DNA of 64,000 nucleotides from Nitrincola tapanii (GTDB lineage: Bacteria; Pseudomonadota; Gammaproteobacteria; Pseudomonadales; Balneatricaceae), in assembly GCF_008368715.1 (NCBI RefSeq), contig NZ_SMRS01000005.1:1-64000 (forward strand), written 5' to 3'. Each line of letters begins with the position of its first letter. Position 1 is the stretch's first letter. The translations under genes were made by a program, and so were the position numbers. The notes under the pieces are model-generated. The model saw only the letters and a program-made list of their open reading frames with translations. It did not search any database and was not told where the DNA came from. This document shows positions 1 through 8,965 of the stretch, one piece after another.

Positions 1-108
1 ATAGAGACGTGGAACCACCTGATCCCATTCCGAACTCAGTCGTGAAACGCGTCATCGCCGATGGTAGTGTGGGGTCTCCCCATGTGAGAGTAGGTCATCG
101 CCAGGCAC
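1..108 (+). rRNA. rrf: 5S ribosomal RNA, 3' part (5' end outside window)
   Basis: The sequence reads as bacterial 5S rRNA from a few bases into the molecule onward: the CCGAACTCAG loop, GTGAAACG, GCGCC-like/GATGGTAGTGTGGGGTCTCCCC arm and the closing CCAGGC are all present. The 5' dozen or so bases lie to the left of the window. It is the last gene of an rRNA operon, as shown by the strong terminator just after it. The 3' end is placed by comparison with the E. coli 120-nt molecule and may be off by one or two bases. Confidence 0.95.
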
Positions 109-121
109 CTAATACGAGAAA

Positions 122-151
122 CCCTCACCACTTCGTGGTGGGGGTTTTTTT
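122..151 (+). terminator. Rho-independent terminator of the rRNA operon
   Basis: A 10-bp stem (122-131 with 135-144, one G-T pair) with a three-base TTC loop is followed directly by seven T residues. It ends the rRNA transcript. Confidence 0.93.
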
Positions 152-221
152 ATGCCAAAAAATGATCAGATTGAATCCTTATCAAGTAAAATTTAGGCCA
201 TAGTTAACCTAAGGAGCCTGC

Positions 222-716
222 ATGTCCTCATTTGAACTGCCCGAACTCTGGATTTATGTCCTGATTTTCCTGGTCACGGCTATTGTGCTTTGGTTGATTA
301 AAATTATTTATGGCCAGTGGAAGAGCTTGAAGCGACTGAAACGGAACCAGGCCGAGCAGCTACAGTTAGCTGAGCGGACTAAGAAAGAAAAAGAGCGTTA
401 TATCATTGATAGTATTACCCTAATAGCACAGGGCGTAGAGGATAATCAACTTGGTAAAATTGAAGCTGCGATTCGACTCAAGGTTTTAGTTGATAATCTG
501 CAACCCGATTTCTCTTTGTGCCAAGAGTTAAAAATCCTGACCTTTATTTATGATTCAACTCTGCATATACCGAGACTACAGGCATGGCGCGCCCTAGCCG
601 AAGAAGATAAATCGCGTTTTGCAGAGTTTATGCAAGGGTTAGAAGTGAAGCATGCATCAGAAATTCAGGCATCCGTACAGTATCTTTTAAGTCATCCACT
701 CATTAAGAATAGGTGA
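222..716 (+). CDS. DUF2489-type membrane-anchored protein
   Basis: A 164-residue protein with one N-terminal transmembrane segment (about residues 9-27), followed by a basic, Lys/Glu-rich coiled-coil-like stretch (about 30-60) and a soluble helical domain. The pattern (single TM, then an ERYIIDSI..IAQ..E..Q region with Glu/Arg-rich helices) fits the uncharacterised DUF2489 family of gammaproteobacteria. The start is supported by AAGGAG at 211-216. Only one base separates it from the next gene, so the two are surely co-transcribed. No enzymatic motif is visible and the cellular role is unknown. Confidence 0.7.
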   Translation: MSSFELPELWIYVLIFLVTAIVLWLIKIIYGQWKSLKRLKRNQAEQLQLAERTKKEKERYIIDSITLIAQGVEDNQLGKIEAAIRLKVLVDNLQPDFSLCQELKILTFIYDSTLHIPRLQAWRALAEEDKSRFAEFMQGLEVKHASEIQASVQYLLSHPLIKNR

Positions 717-717
717 T

Positions 718-1092
718 ATGGAATATCTAATCATCTTTCTAGTCACGTTCTTAGTGCTGATAGGGGTTGTCTTGGCATTGGCTTTCGGAAAAACTCCAGG
801 CTATCGCCCCTCTCGTGTCGAGGTGTTAAAAATACTCCAAGCCCTAGAATCCGGAGAGCTTGCTCAAGAACAGTGGGATATGTTTTTAGGTTATCCCATT
901 AGCCATGATCCAGATCTAGAAGAGATACGCCGAGACTTGATTCTAATACATGAAGGTGATGGAGTGGATCTACCAGCAGGCTCAGGAATAGATGGTTATA
1001 TCTATGACAGATCTGGCCGCGCTAGAGTGTTAAAAGTTCGAGAAAAGCTAGAGCTACTTATTTCTAAAGAGATGGTTTACAAAGACTTCTAG
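718..1092 (+). CDS. Small single-TM protein of unknown function
   Basis: A 124-residue protein I do not recognise. It begins with a hydrophobic membrane anchor (about residues 3-23) and continues as a charged cytoplasmic domain with an acidic centre (around PDLEEI and HEGDGVDL). It starts one base after the preceding DUF2489-type gene and is probably translationally coupled to it. Its last four bases overlap the end of the convergent histidine kinase gene. The two small genes may form a membrane pair, but the sequence gives no clue to function. Confidence 0.7.
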   Translation: MEYLIIFLVTFLVLIGVVLALAFGKTPGYRPSRVEVLKILQALESGELAQEQWDMFLGYPISHDPDLEEIRRDLILIHEGDGVDLPAGSGIDGYIYDRSGRARVLKVREKLELLISKEMVYKDF

Positions 1093-3698
1093 TGATTTGA
1101 TCGTAAAATTCTCTCTAAACGTTGAAAAAGCTTCCATAAACCTCGGCAGTCTTGAGCTTGTAATACATCCATGAGTTCATGCACTGTTTGCTCAAGCTCG
1201 GGCTGATCATACAAGCCTGCAATTCCCTGAAGTTGATGCAGCTCGCTACTGAGAGCGGACCAATCCTTACGATGAATTTGTTGTTGGATAGCAAGGAGGC
1301 GCTTTTCTAATTCGTCCTGAAGTGCTTGGTCTGTGACAGCGGGTACAGAAACTTCTGGATAAGAGTTAAGAGTTTCACCATATACAGTCTGATAGGTTTC
1401 TTTAAGTAGGGCGAAAAGTTTCTGATTATCTAAAGGTTTGTAGAGTATCTCTGATATGCCGATGTCGGCCAATGCCTGTTCTTCTCTTGCAGAGAGATTG
1501 GCAGTGAGTGCAACAATTCGACTTGAGCTGAGAGCCTGCCGAATCAGAGCGGATGCTTGAATGCCGTCCATTTCCGGCATGTTGATGTCCATAAGGATAA
1601 GACTGGGTTGATGTGTTTTGCTGGCGACAACTGCTTCCTTGCCATTTGCACACTCAATCACTTCTGCGCCTAATTGTGCCAGGGTTTTACTGGCGAGCAG
1701 GCGATTGAAGTCATTGTCTTCTGCCAATAGAACTTTAATCGGTTTGGGTAAGGATTTTTCTACAGAATGCTGATAAGAAATTTCGCTTCTAACATCTAAA
1801 TGTAAATGTTGGTAAAGTCGTTTAGGCTCCACAGGTTTGGGGAGTGCACTGATATGTGAGTGCTTAAGCTCAATATGTACGTCGCTCGGAGATAATAAAA
1901 TGATTTCAGATGATTTGTATTTAAGCTTTAATTGTCGAAGGAGAATGTTGAGATTCTTTGAGTTAAACTCTCGTGCCATTAAATTAACTAAAATATGGCT
2001 GTAATCTATATACGTGCTGTCCACAAACTCTTTCGCATTAGGGAAGAAAGCAACTCGGTCTGAGATCTCTTTCAGAAGATAGCCCAATGACAACCTTGAA
2101 GTCGGATCCTGATCTAGTACGGCAATATTGAGATGACTGGGTACTTCAAATACGGGTTTGGATTCAGCTAACTCTAAAGGTAAGCTGACGATAAATTCTG
2201 TGCCTTTACCTTCTTGGCTCGTGAAGTGAATTTCGCCCTTCATGAGGTTAACCAGACGCGCAACAATTGCTAGTCCTAATCCTGAGCCACCATAACGTCG
2301 ACTAATGCTGCTATCTGCTTGAAAAAATGCTTCGAATAGATTTGCTTTAAATTCTTCTCTGATACCTATGCCGGTATCTTGAATCTTAAGATGTATCTTA
2401 CCTTGCTCTAGGTCGTAATCTAGGTTTAAACACACCTCACCTTGTGCTGTAAATTTAATGGCATTACCAAGCAGATTGGTCAGGATCTGCCTTAATCGGG
2501 TAGGATCACCTTTAAGCTTATTGGGCAGAGGCTGGGGTAATAAGCAGTGTAACTCAATAGATTTACTGTGCGCGGACGGCGCATGCATTTCTAAAACCCG
2601 GAATATCAGCTCGTTAGGATCGAATAAAATACTTTCGATTTTAATGGCTTCTGATTGTAGTCTAGAAAAATCGAGAACATCATCGATTAAGCTCAGAAGG
2701 GTCTTAGAGGTTTGATCGATGATACCGATGTATTGATTTCGTTCTTTTTCTGACAGATCCATCTTTAACATCTGGGTGAAGCCAATTACCGAGGTAAGGG
2801 GGGTACGTAACTCGTGGCTCATGCGCGCTAAAAAAGCATCTTTGGCTTGATTGGCTTTTTTGGCTTTCTCTTGCGCATCGATTAGATCGCGATTGGTCAC
2901 TTCGGCATTTGCTAGGCTTTGTTTCAAGGCATAGGTCGCTTGTTGAATTCGACTCTCTAACTCTCTATTCGCTTCCTGCACGGTGGAGGCAAGCTGATTG
3001 ATTCCTTGCCCTAGGGTATTCAATTCATCTGTAGCAATGCGCGTGGCTCTTGCACCGAGATCCCCGCGTTGTAGTTTAAAAATGATTTCACTTAATCCAC
3101 TGATGGGTTCAGTGATTCTTCGTCCAAAAAGGCTGGCAATTAAAAAGGTCAGTAAAAAGCCGATAGCAATAATTAATAAACTTCGTAATAGAATTTCAAG
3201 TTGTCGTTGAATAATAGGTTTATCCGAAATCAAAATGGCAACCCAGCCGATAATCTCTCCCTCGTCCTCTTTTGGATAAAACTCTGGATTCTGATCTAAC
3301 TGAACATAGGTTATAAAAACGGGCCGTACGAAGTACCAGATTTCATCCTGATAGATAACCTCCTGATTAAATTCAGGTGTTGAAATGCTGAAGCTTGCTT
3401 CACGATAGATCATCTCTTTTTTATCGTTATAAAAGATTACATCACTAATCAGAGCTTCTCGAATCAAGCGTTGACTGAGTGGCGCTAACTCACTGGGATT
3501 TGAGCTTAATATTCCAAATTCGGCTGCCGCTGCGAGAAGACGAGTCAATTGAGCGCCCTTGTCGAGAAGAGCCTCTTTACTATCGGCTAGCTTAGTGACG
3601 GTGAAATAACCTCCTAAAATGGTGGTGATGATCAACATGGGGACTAGGGATAAAAAAAGGACGCGCTGGCGGATACTGGTGTGATGCAGTCCTTTCAT
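1089..3698 (-). CDS. BarA/GacS-like hybrid sensor histidine kinase
   Basis: An 869-residue hybrid kinase of the inner membrane. In order: TM1 (about 13-34), a periplasmic sensor of about 130 residues, TM2 (about 170-191), HAMP (about 192-245), coiled coil, HisKA with phospho-acceptor His295 in MSHELRTPL, HATPase with N, G1 (DTGIGI) and G2 (GGSGLGLA) boxes, two receiver-like domains and a C-terminal Hpt domain (HQLQGIAG). The first receiver (about 520-640) has Asn at the phospho-acceptor place (ILVNLM) and is probably a pseudo-receiver; the second keeps LMDINMP and the acidic EDN pocket. Architecture resembles BarA/GacS, but the gene overlaps by 4 bases the end of a binding-protein gene in a receptor operon, so its input is probably specialised. 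No response regulator is adjacent. Confidence 0.85.
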   Translation of the reverse strand: MKGLHHTSIRQRVLFLSLVPMLIITTILGGYFTVTKLADSKEALLDKGAQLTRLLAAAAEFGILSSNPSELAPLSQRLIREALISDVIFYNDKKEMIYREASFSISTPEFNQEVIYQDEIWYFVRPVFITYVQLDQNPEFYPKEDEGEIIGWVAILISDKPIIQRQLEILLRSLLIIAIGFLLTFLIASLFGRRITEPISGLSEIIFKLQRGDLGARATRIATDELNTLGQGINQLASTVQEANRELESRIQQATYALKQSLANAEVTNRDLIDAQEKAKKANQAKDAFLARMSHELRTPLTSVIGFTQMLKMDLSEKERNQYIGIIDQTSKTLLSLIDDVLDFSRLQSEAIKIESILFDPNELIFRVLEMHAPSAHSKSIELHCLLPQPLPNKLKGDPTRLRQILTNLLGNAIKFTAQGEVCLNLDYDLEQGKIHLKIQDTGIGIREEFKANLFEAFFQADSSISRRYGGSGLGLAIVARLVNLMKGEIHFTSQEGKGTEFIVSLPLELAESKPVFEVPSHLNIAVLDQDPTSRLSLGYLLKEISDRVAFFPNAKEFVDSTYIDYSHILVNLMAREFNSKNLNILLRQLKLKYKSSEIILLSPSDVHIELKHSHISALPKPVEPKRLYQHLHLDVRSEISYQHSVEKSLPKPIKVLLAEDNDFNRLLASKTLAQLGAEVIECANGKEAVVASKTHQPSLILMDINMPEMDGIQASALIRQALSSSRIVALTANLSAREEQALADIGISEILYKPLDNQKLFALLKETYQTVYGETLNSYPEVSVPAVTDQALQDELEKRLLAIQQQIHRKDWSALSSELHQLQGIAGLYDQPELEQTVHELMDVLQAQDCRGLWKLFQRLERILRSNH

Positions 3699-4663
3699 CG
3701 CATCTCTTCCTGGAGAAGTGCTTGCGAAAGTTGATCGAGACTCGGTAAGCGCATCCTTAAAGTGCGCTCGGTGTTGCTGTTCACTTTTAAGGTGAAGTAT
3801 TGAGGAAAAGCCTGGACGGGACTTCTTCCTTGCCGAATGGCGCTCAGGGTTTCAGCCACCTGTTGTGCTTGTTGCTCAGGGGTTGAGTAAACACCAATCA
3901 GTGCACCGGCATCCACATAACTTTCCGAAAAACCAATCAGCGGGACACGATTGCGTAGGCTGATATACAGCAGCCATTTAGTAACGGTACGATTAAATAA
4001 AGTGCTGTCAGGTAGTGCTAAAAACACCTGGCTTCTTTCCAGCAAGGGCGTCAAGGTTTGTACAGGATTACCCTCTTCACGCAAGAAGTCGCTGAGTGTT
4101 AGAAACCCGTATTGCTGCGCATACTCTTCTATTTCGGTTTGATAGATCTGTGAACTTTCTCCATAGAGAGTGCCAAGATATTTGGCTTGGGGAACCAATA
4201 ATCTCGCTAAAGCGACTTGACGCTGAATCGGCTGATCCAGAAACACGGCATCGATTGCGCGCTCAATATCCGTGTCTGCTTTTTGCGGATGATCAATAAG
4301 ATGTTGAAATGCCTGCGAGGGTAAAAAAGTACAGATGAGACGCGTTGGTGATTGTGTATGTCTGGCGAGTTCTTCACAGGCACGTGTGCCTATCGCCACA
4401 ACAATCGGGCGCTGACGTATCTCATGTGTGGCTTGATTCAGGAGGAGTGTTTCTGTTGGTAACGCCGTGCGTTGACTGATGAGCCGCGCAAATTGTTGAT
4501 AGATGCCGCTGTTGTCCGTTAGAACTAATGGAATATCGGTCGCTTGTGCCAGCGGGCTGATGCAAAGACAGACGAGCCAAAGCCGTTGTACGCTTTGGCT
4601 TAGCCTTGACCTCAAAGTCTTTGCAACATCCTTGCTCAACATATCGGTTATCAGCTCAGTCAA
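3695..4663 (-). CDS. Periplasmic PF04392-type (ABC_sub_bind) binding protein without a permease
   Basis: A 322-residue exported protein with a signal peptide ending near LAQA-TDIP. The body has the two-lobe pattern of the ABC_sub_bind (PF04392) family: IVVAIGTRACEEL, a middle DQPIQRQVALARLLVP..K.LGTLYG segment, then GALIGVYSTPEQQAQQVAE and a terminal P.YF.LKVNSNTERTL. Family members bind small ligands for ABC importers, but no permease or ATPase gene is near. It overlaps the upstream receptor gene by 8 bases and the downstream kinase gene by 4, so the three are made together. This suggests it presents a ligand to the kinase rather than to a transporter (inference). The true start could be Met8. 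Confidence 0.8.
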   Translation of the reverse strand: MTELITDMLSKDVAKTLRSRLSQSVQRLWLVCLCISPLAQATDIPLVLTDNSGIYQQFARLISQRTALPTETLLLNQATHEIRQRPIVVAIGTRACEELARHTQSPTRLICTFLPSQAFQHLIDHPQKADTDIERAIDAVFLDQPIQRQVALARLLVPQAKYLGTLYGESSQIYQTEIEEYAQQYGFLTLSDFLREEGNPVQTLTPLLERSQVFLALPDSTLFNRTVTKWLLYISLRNRVPLIGFSESYVDAGALIGVYSTPEQQAQQVAETLSAIRQGRSPVQAFPQYFTLKVNSNTERTLRMRLPSLDQLSQALLQEEMR

Positions 4664-6716
4664 TTGACATACTGAGTCGCACTAAAAAGCGACGTTCTTG
4701 TCGATTCTCAGGATAGAACTCCTGATAATCCCTATCCCAAAGGTTTTCCACTCGACCTGCCAGCTCAAACTCCTGACCTGCTGTGGTAGACCATTGGTAT
4801 TTCAAACCTAAATCAGTGCGATGGTAGGCGCTCTGACGGGGTTCCAAGACACCATAGCTTTTGCGCCAAGTCGCATTGTCCATAAAATAATGCGTAAGGT
4901 TCACCGTCCAATCGGGTTGCACTTGCCAGTTTAGAAGTATAGACAGCGTGGTTCGTGGCAGTAGTTGCCCTCCCACAAAATTGTCAAAAACTCCTTGGCT
5001 CCATTGTTGAGTCCGATTGTGGATATAAGCAGCATTCGCGAGTAGCCAAAAATCAGTTTTGGGTTGAAAGCGCAGTTGTGCCTCAAGTCCACGATTGTGC
5101 CAGCCTCCTAAATTGTCTTTCGTTCCTGCACCGTTTGTTTGTTGAGTATTGACCAATACACGACTCACTTGTTCATCAAATACACGCAGATCCAGTGAGG
5201 CTTGGAGCGCTGTGAATTCATATAACCAGCCCAGCTCCCAGCTTTGATTGAGCTCTGGTTCTAGATTGGGATTGGCCTGATCGATAGGTTGTGGATAAGG
5301 AATGAGAATCTGATAGTTTCCATGTCGTTCAAGTAGTGAGGGTAAGCGTTCACTATGGCTGTACCCAAGCCTTAGCGATTGATTAGGAGCCATCTGCCAA
5401 TTCAATGCGCTACGTAATGATTGGCCCGAACCTAGAGAGGCTTGGCGTTCATACATGCCTCCCAGGTTTAACAAGAGTTGATCGTTGAGCGGGATGCCTA
5501 GGGATGAAAAGACCCGAAAACGTTCTTGTGCGATCAAACCGGATTGCAGCAGTACGGGGCTTTCTGCAGACTCTACGCGATAGCCAAAACCTGAATAGTG
5601 TGTAACCTTCTGATGTTTGTCTGATTCAAAAGCAAGCTCTAGATCTTTTGTCTGAACTTTACCTTTCTCTCGATATCCGACAAAACTGGGATTGAGTTGT
5701 TGGAAGAGTGTAGCGATCCCGAAATTCGGGATATCTCGATAGAAGGCAACTAAATCCTCAGTACTGGGCGGCATTTCATCTAGCTGAAGATCACTGCGAG
5801 ACACACGTAGATGTCGCAGCATGCCCGAATTTAGTTCTTTGCTCCAATCCAACTGTTGAAAATTTGCCTGGTAGTCACGCTTACTGATATAGCGCTCTTT
5901 ATCCGGGAAGCCCGAATTGGGGAAGAGGTAACCTATACGTGTATGGCCTTGATCCAATCCGAAACGTAGAGTGAGGTTATTCTGCAAGTCGGGTGTCCAA
6001 GCATAAGCACCATTCAGATACAGGCGTTCTGCTGCATCTTTGAACTGAGAACTGCCGGCATTCTGCTCATGATTCAGGCTCAGACGATAAAAACCATCAC
6101 CGAGTGCTGAGCTGTGTTGCAGATGGCTGTGCTTGCGATCTCGACTGCCATATTGAACTTCGGCTGCCCACTTAGGCGTAAGGGAAGGATGGCGCGTAAT
6201 AAAGTTAATAGAGCCTAAAAAGGCATTAGAACCCTGCGTTGCGGAATTGGAACCACGCACGATTTCGATCCGCTCCAGATCATTTGGATGCAGGGCTAAG
6301 GAGGTCCAATCGACCGTGCTCAATAAGGGTAAATAAACGCTGCGGCCATCAATACGGACTTCTAACTGGTTAGGAAACTCATCCGTGACACCGTGATAGT
6401 TCACACCAAACTTGTTGCTGTTTACATGAAAGACTTGAAAGCCTGGCACCAGGCGCATCAGATCAGGCAGGTTCGTGGCACCGGATGCTTCAATTGTGGC
6501 ACGATCGATCACGCTGACTGAAGCCGGAGTTTGATGCAAGCTTTGGCGTATGCCACTCGCGGCTTGGGCAACAGGAATTGAGGTTAAGAAATCCGCTTCG
6601 CTGAGGTGCTGGGCATTGGGTTGTGCCTGAAGGCCACTCAGTGGCAGACAGAACAAACCGAGCAACCTGCTCCAAGATAAGCGAGAACGCAGTCTATCAA
6701 AAACCCAAAGAGACAT
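4656..6716 (-). CDS. TonB-dependent outer-membrane receptor, second of a tandem pair
   Basis: A 686-residue TonB-dependent receptor. After a signal peptide (cleavage near LQAQ) comes a plug domain with SVSVIDRATIEASGA..LPDLMRLVPGF, the IDGRSVY strand and the ERIEIVRGSN.A..GSNAF.G.INFITR motif, then a 22-strand-type beta barrel ending in an aromatic-rich C-terminus (RFLVRLSMSID). No N-terminal STN signalling domain is present. It is a clear paralogue of the upstream receptor and is 42 bases from it. It overlaps the binding-protein gene by 8 bases. The ligand cannot be read from sequence; no Fur- or Zur-like box was found upstream of the operon. Confidence 0.9.
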   Translation of the reverse strand: MSLWVFDRLRSRLSWSRLLGLFCLPLSGLQAQPNAQHLSEADFLTSIPVAQAASGIRQSLHQTPASVSVIDRATIEASGATNLPDLMRLVPGFQVFHVNSNKFGVNYHGVTDEFPNQLEVRIDGRSVYLPLLSTVDWTSLALHPNDLERIEIVRGSNSATQGSNAFLGSINFITRHPSLTPKWAAEVQYGSRDRKHSHLQHSSALGDGFYRLSLNHEQNAGSSQFKDAAERLYLNGAYAWTPDLQNNLTLRFGLDQGHTRIGYLFPNSGFPDKERYISKRDYQANFQQLDWSKELNSGMLRHLRVSRSDLQLDEMPPSTEDLVAFYRDIPNFGIATLFQQLNPSFVGYREKGKVQTKDLELAFESDKHQKVTHYSGFGYRVESAESPVLLQSGLIAQERFRVFSSLGIPLNDQLLLNLGGMYERQASLGSGQSLRSALNWQMAPNQSLRLGYSHSERLPSLLERHGNYQILIPYPQPIDQANPNLEPELNQSWELGWLYEFTALQASLDLRVFDEQVSRVLVNTQQTNGAGTKDNLGGWHNRGLEAQLRFQPKTDFWLLANAAYIHNRTQQWSQGVFDNFVGGQLLPRTTLSILLNWQVQPDWTVNLTHYFMDNATWRKSYGVLEPRQSAYHRTDLGLKYQWSTTAGQEFELAGRVENLWDRDYQEFYPENRQERRFLVRLSMSID

Positions 6717-6758
6717 AGGGGATCGTCTTACATGACATGGTTGGAAGTCCTTTTATGT

Positions 6759-8825
6759 TTAATGATATTTTAACTTGAGTTGCAGGAAAGTACGACGCTC
6801 GAAGTCGTGTAAATCATAAAATTCTTGGTAGGTTTTATTGGCAATATTTTGTACGGTTAAGGCGGCCTCAAGCGTTTGATCGGCGCTCAAATCCCACTGT
6901 TTGGACAGACGAACATCGGTTCGGTTATAAGGGCGTTTACGATCACCCTCCTGCCAAAACACATGATCCATATAGTAGTGCGCGAGACTGAGATTAAGAT
7001 TATGTAATGGTGACCAGTTCACTAAGCCACCAAAGGTGTGGCGGGGCGCGTGAGGTGGGCGATTGAAATAATTTATATTACCATCTTTGTTGATTTTACC
7101 GGTTGCCCATTTCTCATGACGTGCTCTAGTGTAGCTATAGGCCAAGGATAACCATAATTTATCTGTGGGCTGTAATCTAAGTTGTAACTCAGAGCCTGTG
7201 TTTTGTAGATTACCTATATTTTGATTGTTTCTGACTCTTTGGTCTTCCATGTCATCTGTATAGATCCAGAAACTACTGATGGAGTCATTTACTTTTTCAG
7301 AGAAAACTTTCAAATCCAAATAACCGGGAATACGATTAAATTCTTTTGTGATCCCCAACTCCAAACTTCTAATATTTTCTGCTTTCAAGTCAGGATTTTC
7401 GATACTTATTTGATCATAGATTATAGGGCCGGTAGGTCCAGGCAAGAAAATGCTAGCATTGCCATACTGCTCGGCCAGTGAAGGTAGGCGTTCGCTGTAG
7501 CTGTAGCCCAATCTCAGAGTCGTGTCGATCGATGCATGATAGTTGAGAGCGGAACGAAAGGATTTAGCATCGGCAGCTGAAGCTTGTTTCTCGTAAAGTG
7601 CACCAAGGTTTAGTACCCACTCTGGTGTCAAATCCATCTGAAAATTATTAAAGGCTCGATATCGGGTTGCAGAGATATGGCCATTTTGGAAGAGCGTATC
7701 GCTTCTACCCAGATCGTGTCGAATACCCACACCACTAGAGTGTTGAATATTAGACTGATCATAATCATAGGTGACTTGTAAATCTTGTTGTCGAGTGTAG
7801 CCATTTTCTCCCGAAAACCTTAGGCCGGGATTAAGTTCGGCAGTGCTTTTAGCATAAGCGAGCTGTACTGAATTTGGATTTGTAAAACCCAAAAAATTTG
7901 CAAAATCATATACAGTAGGTGCTGCTTCCTTGAGGTTTAAGCTATTGCGATAAGCGCTGATTACAAGTTTATTGTGTGTGTCCAGATAATGTTGCCAGCG
8001 CAGATGTTGAAAATCTGCTTCATAGTCCTGACGAACAGCAATACTATCTGCTTTTTTGAAAGAACCAATTTCCTTATGCCCCCGATCTATACCCAGATTC
8101 AGATCAATTTGATCGGATAAAGTGGGTGTAAAGCTCGCGGCTAGATTTAAGTAATTACGTTGTGCACTGTCTTGATAACGCTGACTGCCCTCATTGGTAT
8201 GATGAGTCATACTCAAACGGTAGTGACCGTGAGGCGTCAATTGAGTCAAACGCGCATGTCCCTCTTGAGTTCCCAAGGAACCCTGAGTATAGACAAGTGC
8301 CGCTCTCGGTTCTGCGGCAGGGATGCGGGTGATGATATTAATTGCGCCCATAAAAGCGTTGGAGCCATGAGTGGCGGTATTCGAGCCGCGAATCACTTCA
8401 ATACGTTCGATATCTTCAAGGTGCAAGCCAAGTGATGTCCAATCGGGTGCTGAGATCAGAGGCATATACACGGAACGGCCATCAATCATCACTTCTAAAC
8501 GATTGGGAAAATCATCACTCATGCCATGGTAGGTCACACCGTATTTGTTGGTGTTGACGTGAAAGACCTGAAAGCCAGGAACGAGGCGAAACAGATCGGG
8601 AAGATTTTGTGCACCGGATGCACTAATCATAGCGCGATCGATGACGGTCACCGAAACCGGTGCATCGGTCAGTGTTTGTGTAAAGCGTGTCGCGCTGGTG
8701 ATCTGTGGAATGTCGGCTAAGAACGCTTGTTCATCGGGGAGATGTCTGGCAGGTTGAGCCTGAAGGCTCGACACTAAGATGCAACTTACACATAAAGGTA
8801 AAAACACAAAAAAACGCATGATCAA
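6759..8825 (-). CDS. TonB-dependent outer-membrane receptor, first of a tandem pair
   Basis: A 688-residue TonB-dependent receptor with signal peptide (cleavage near LQAQ-PA), plug domain (APVSVTVIDRAMISASGA, IDGRSVYMPL, ERIEVIRGSNTATHGSNAFMG) and beta barrel ending in TFLQLKLKYH. The plug is near-identical in motif to that of the next gene, while barrel loops differ, so the pair arose by duplication and may bind related but different ligands. First gene of the operon that continues with the second receptor, the PF04392 binding protein and the hybrid kinase. The 140-base upstream region shows no obvious metal-repressor box. Confidence 0.9.
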   Translation of the reverse strand: MIMRFFVFLPLCVSCILVSSLQAQPARHLPDEQAFLADIPQITSATRFTQTLTDAPVSVTVIDRAMISASGAQNLPDLFRLVPGFQVFHVNTNKYGVTYHGMSDDFPNRLEVMIDGRSVYMPLISAPDWTSLGLHLEDIERIEVIRGSNTATHGSNAFMGAINIITRIPAAEPRAALVYTQGSLGTQEGHARLTQLTPHGHYRLSMTHHTNEGSQRYQDSAQRNYLNLAASFTPTLSDQIDLNLGIDRGHKEIGSFKKADSIAVRQDYEADFQHLRWQHYLDTHNKLVISAYRNSLNLKEAAPTVYDFANFLGFTNPNSVQLAYAKSTAELNPGLRFSGENGYTRQQDLQVTYDYDQSNIQHSSGVGIRHDLGRSDTLFQNGHISATRYRAFNNFQMDLTPEWVLNLGALYEKQASAADAKSFRSALNYHASIDTTLRLGYSYSERLPSLAEQYGNASIFLPGPTGPIIYDQISIENPDLKAENIRSLELGITKEFNRIPGYLDLKVFSEKVNDSISSFWIYTDDMEDQRVRNNQNIGNLQNTGSELQLRLQPTDKLWLSLAYSYTRARHEKWATGKINKDGNINYFNRPPHAPRHTFGGLVNWSPLHNLNLSLAHYYMDHVFWQEGDRKRPYNRTDVRLSKQWDLSADQTLEAALTVQNIANKTYQEFYDLHDFERRTFLQLKLKYH

Positions 8826-8965
8826 GATCCGCTGGATTGGAAAGGGCCTAGGGGCTAGCTTTCAAACATGAAAGTAATGCCGCAACCCTTTGCAGCGAGA
8901 GCAAATCCATAAAAATATTTGGTTATTCAAACACCGCTACCGAGACTTGTCCAGTCTACTTTGGC

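Noticed and set aside
9-203. Open frame across the 5S rRNA and its terminator
   Set aside because: It lies on rRNA and terminator sequence with no ribosome binding site; it is a chance frame.
8826-8965. Possible metal-repressor box or cobalamin riboswitch upstream of the paired TonB receptors
   Set aside because: No Fur, Zur or B12-box-like sequence was found in the 140 bases; the ligand stays unassigned.
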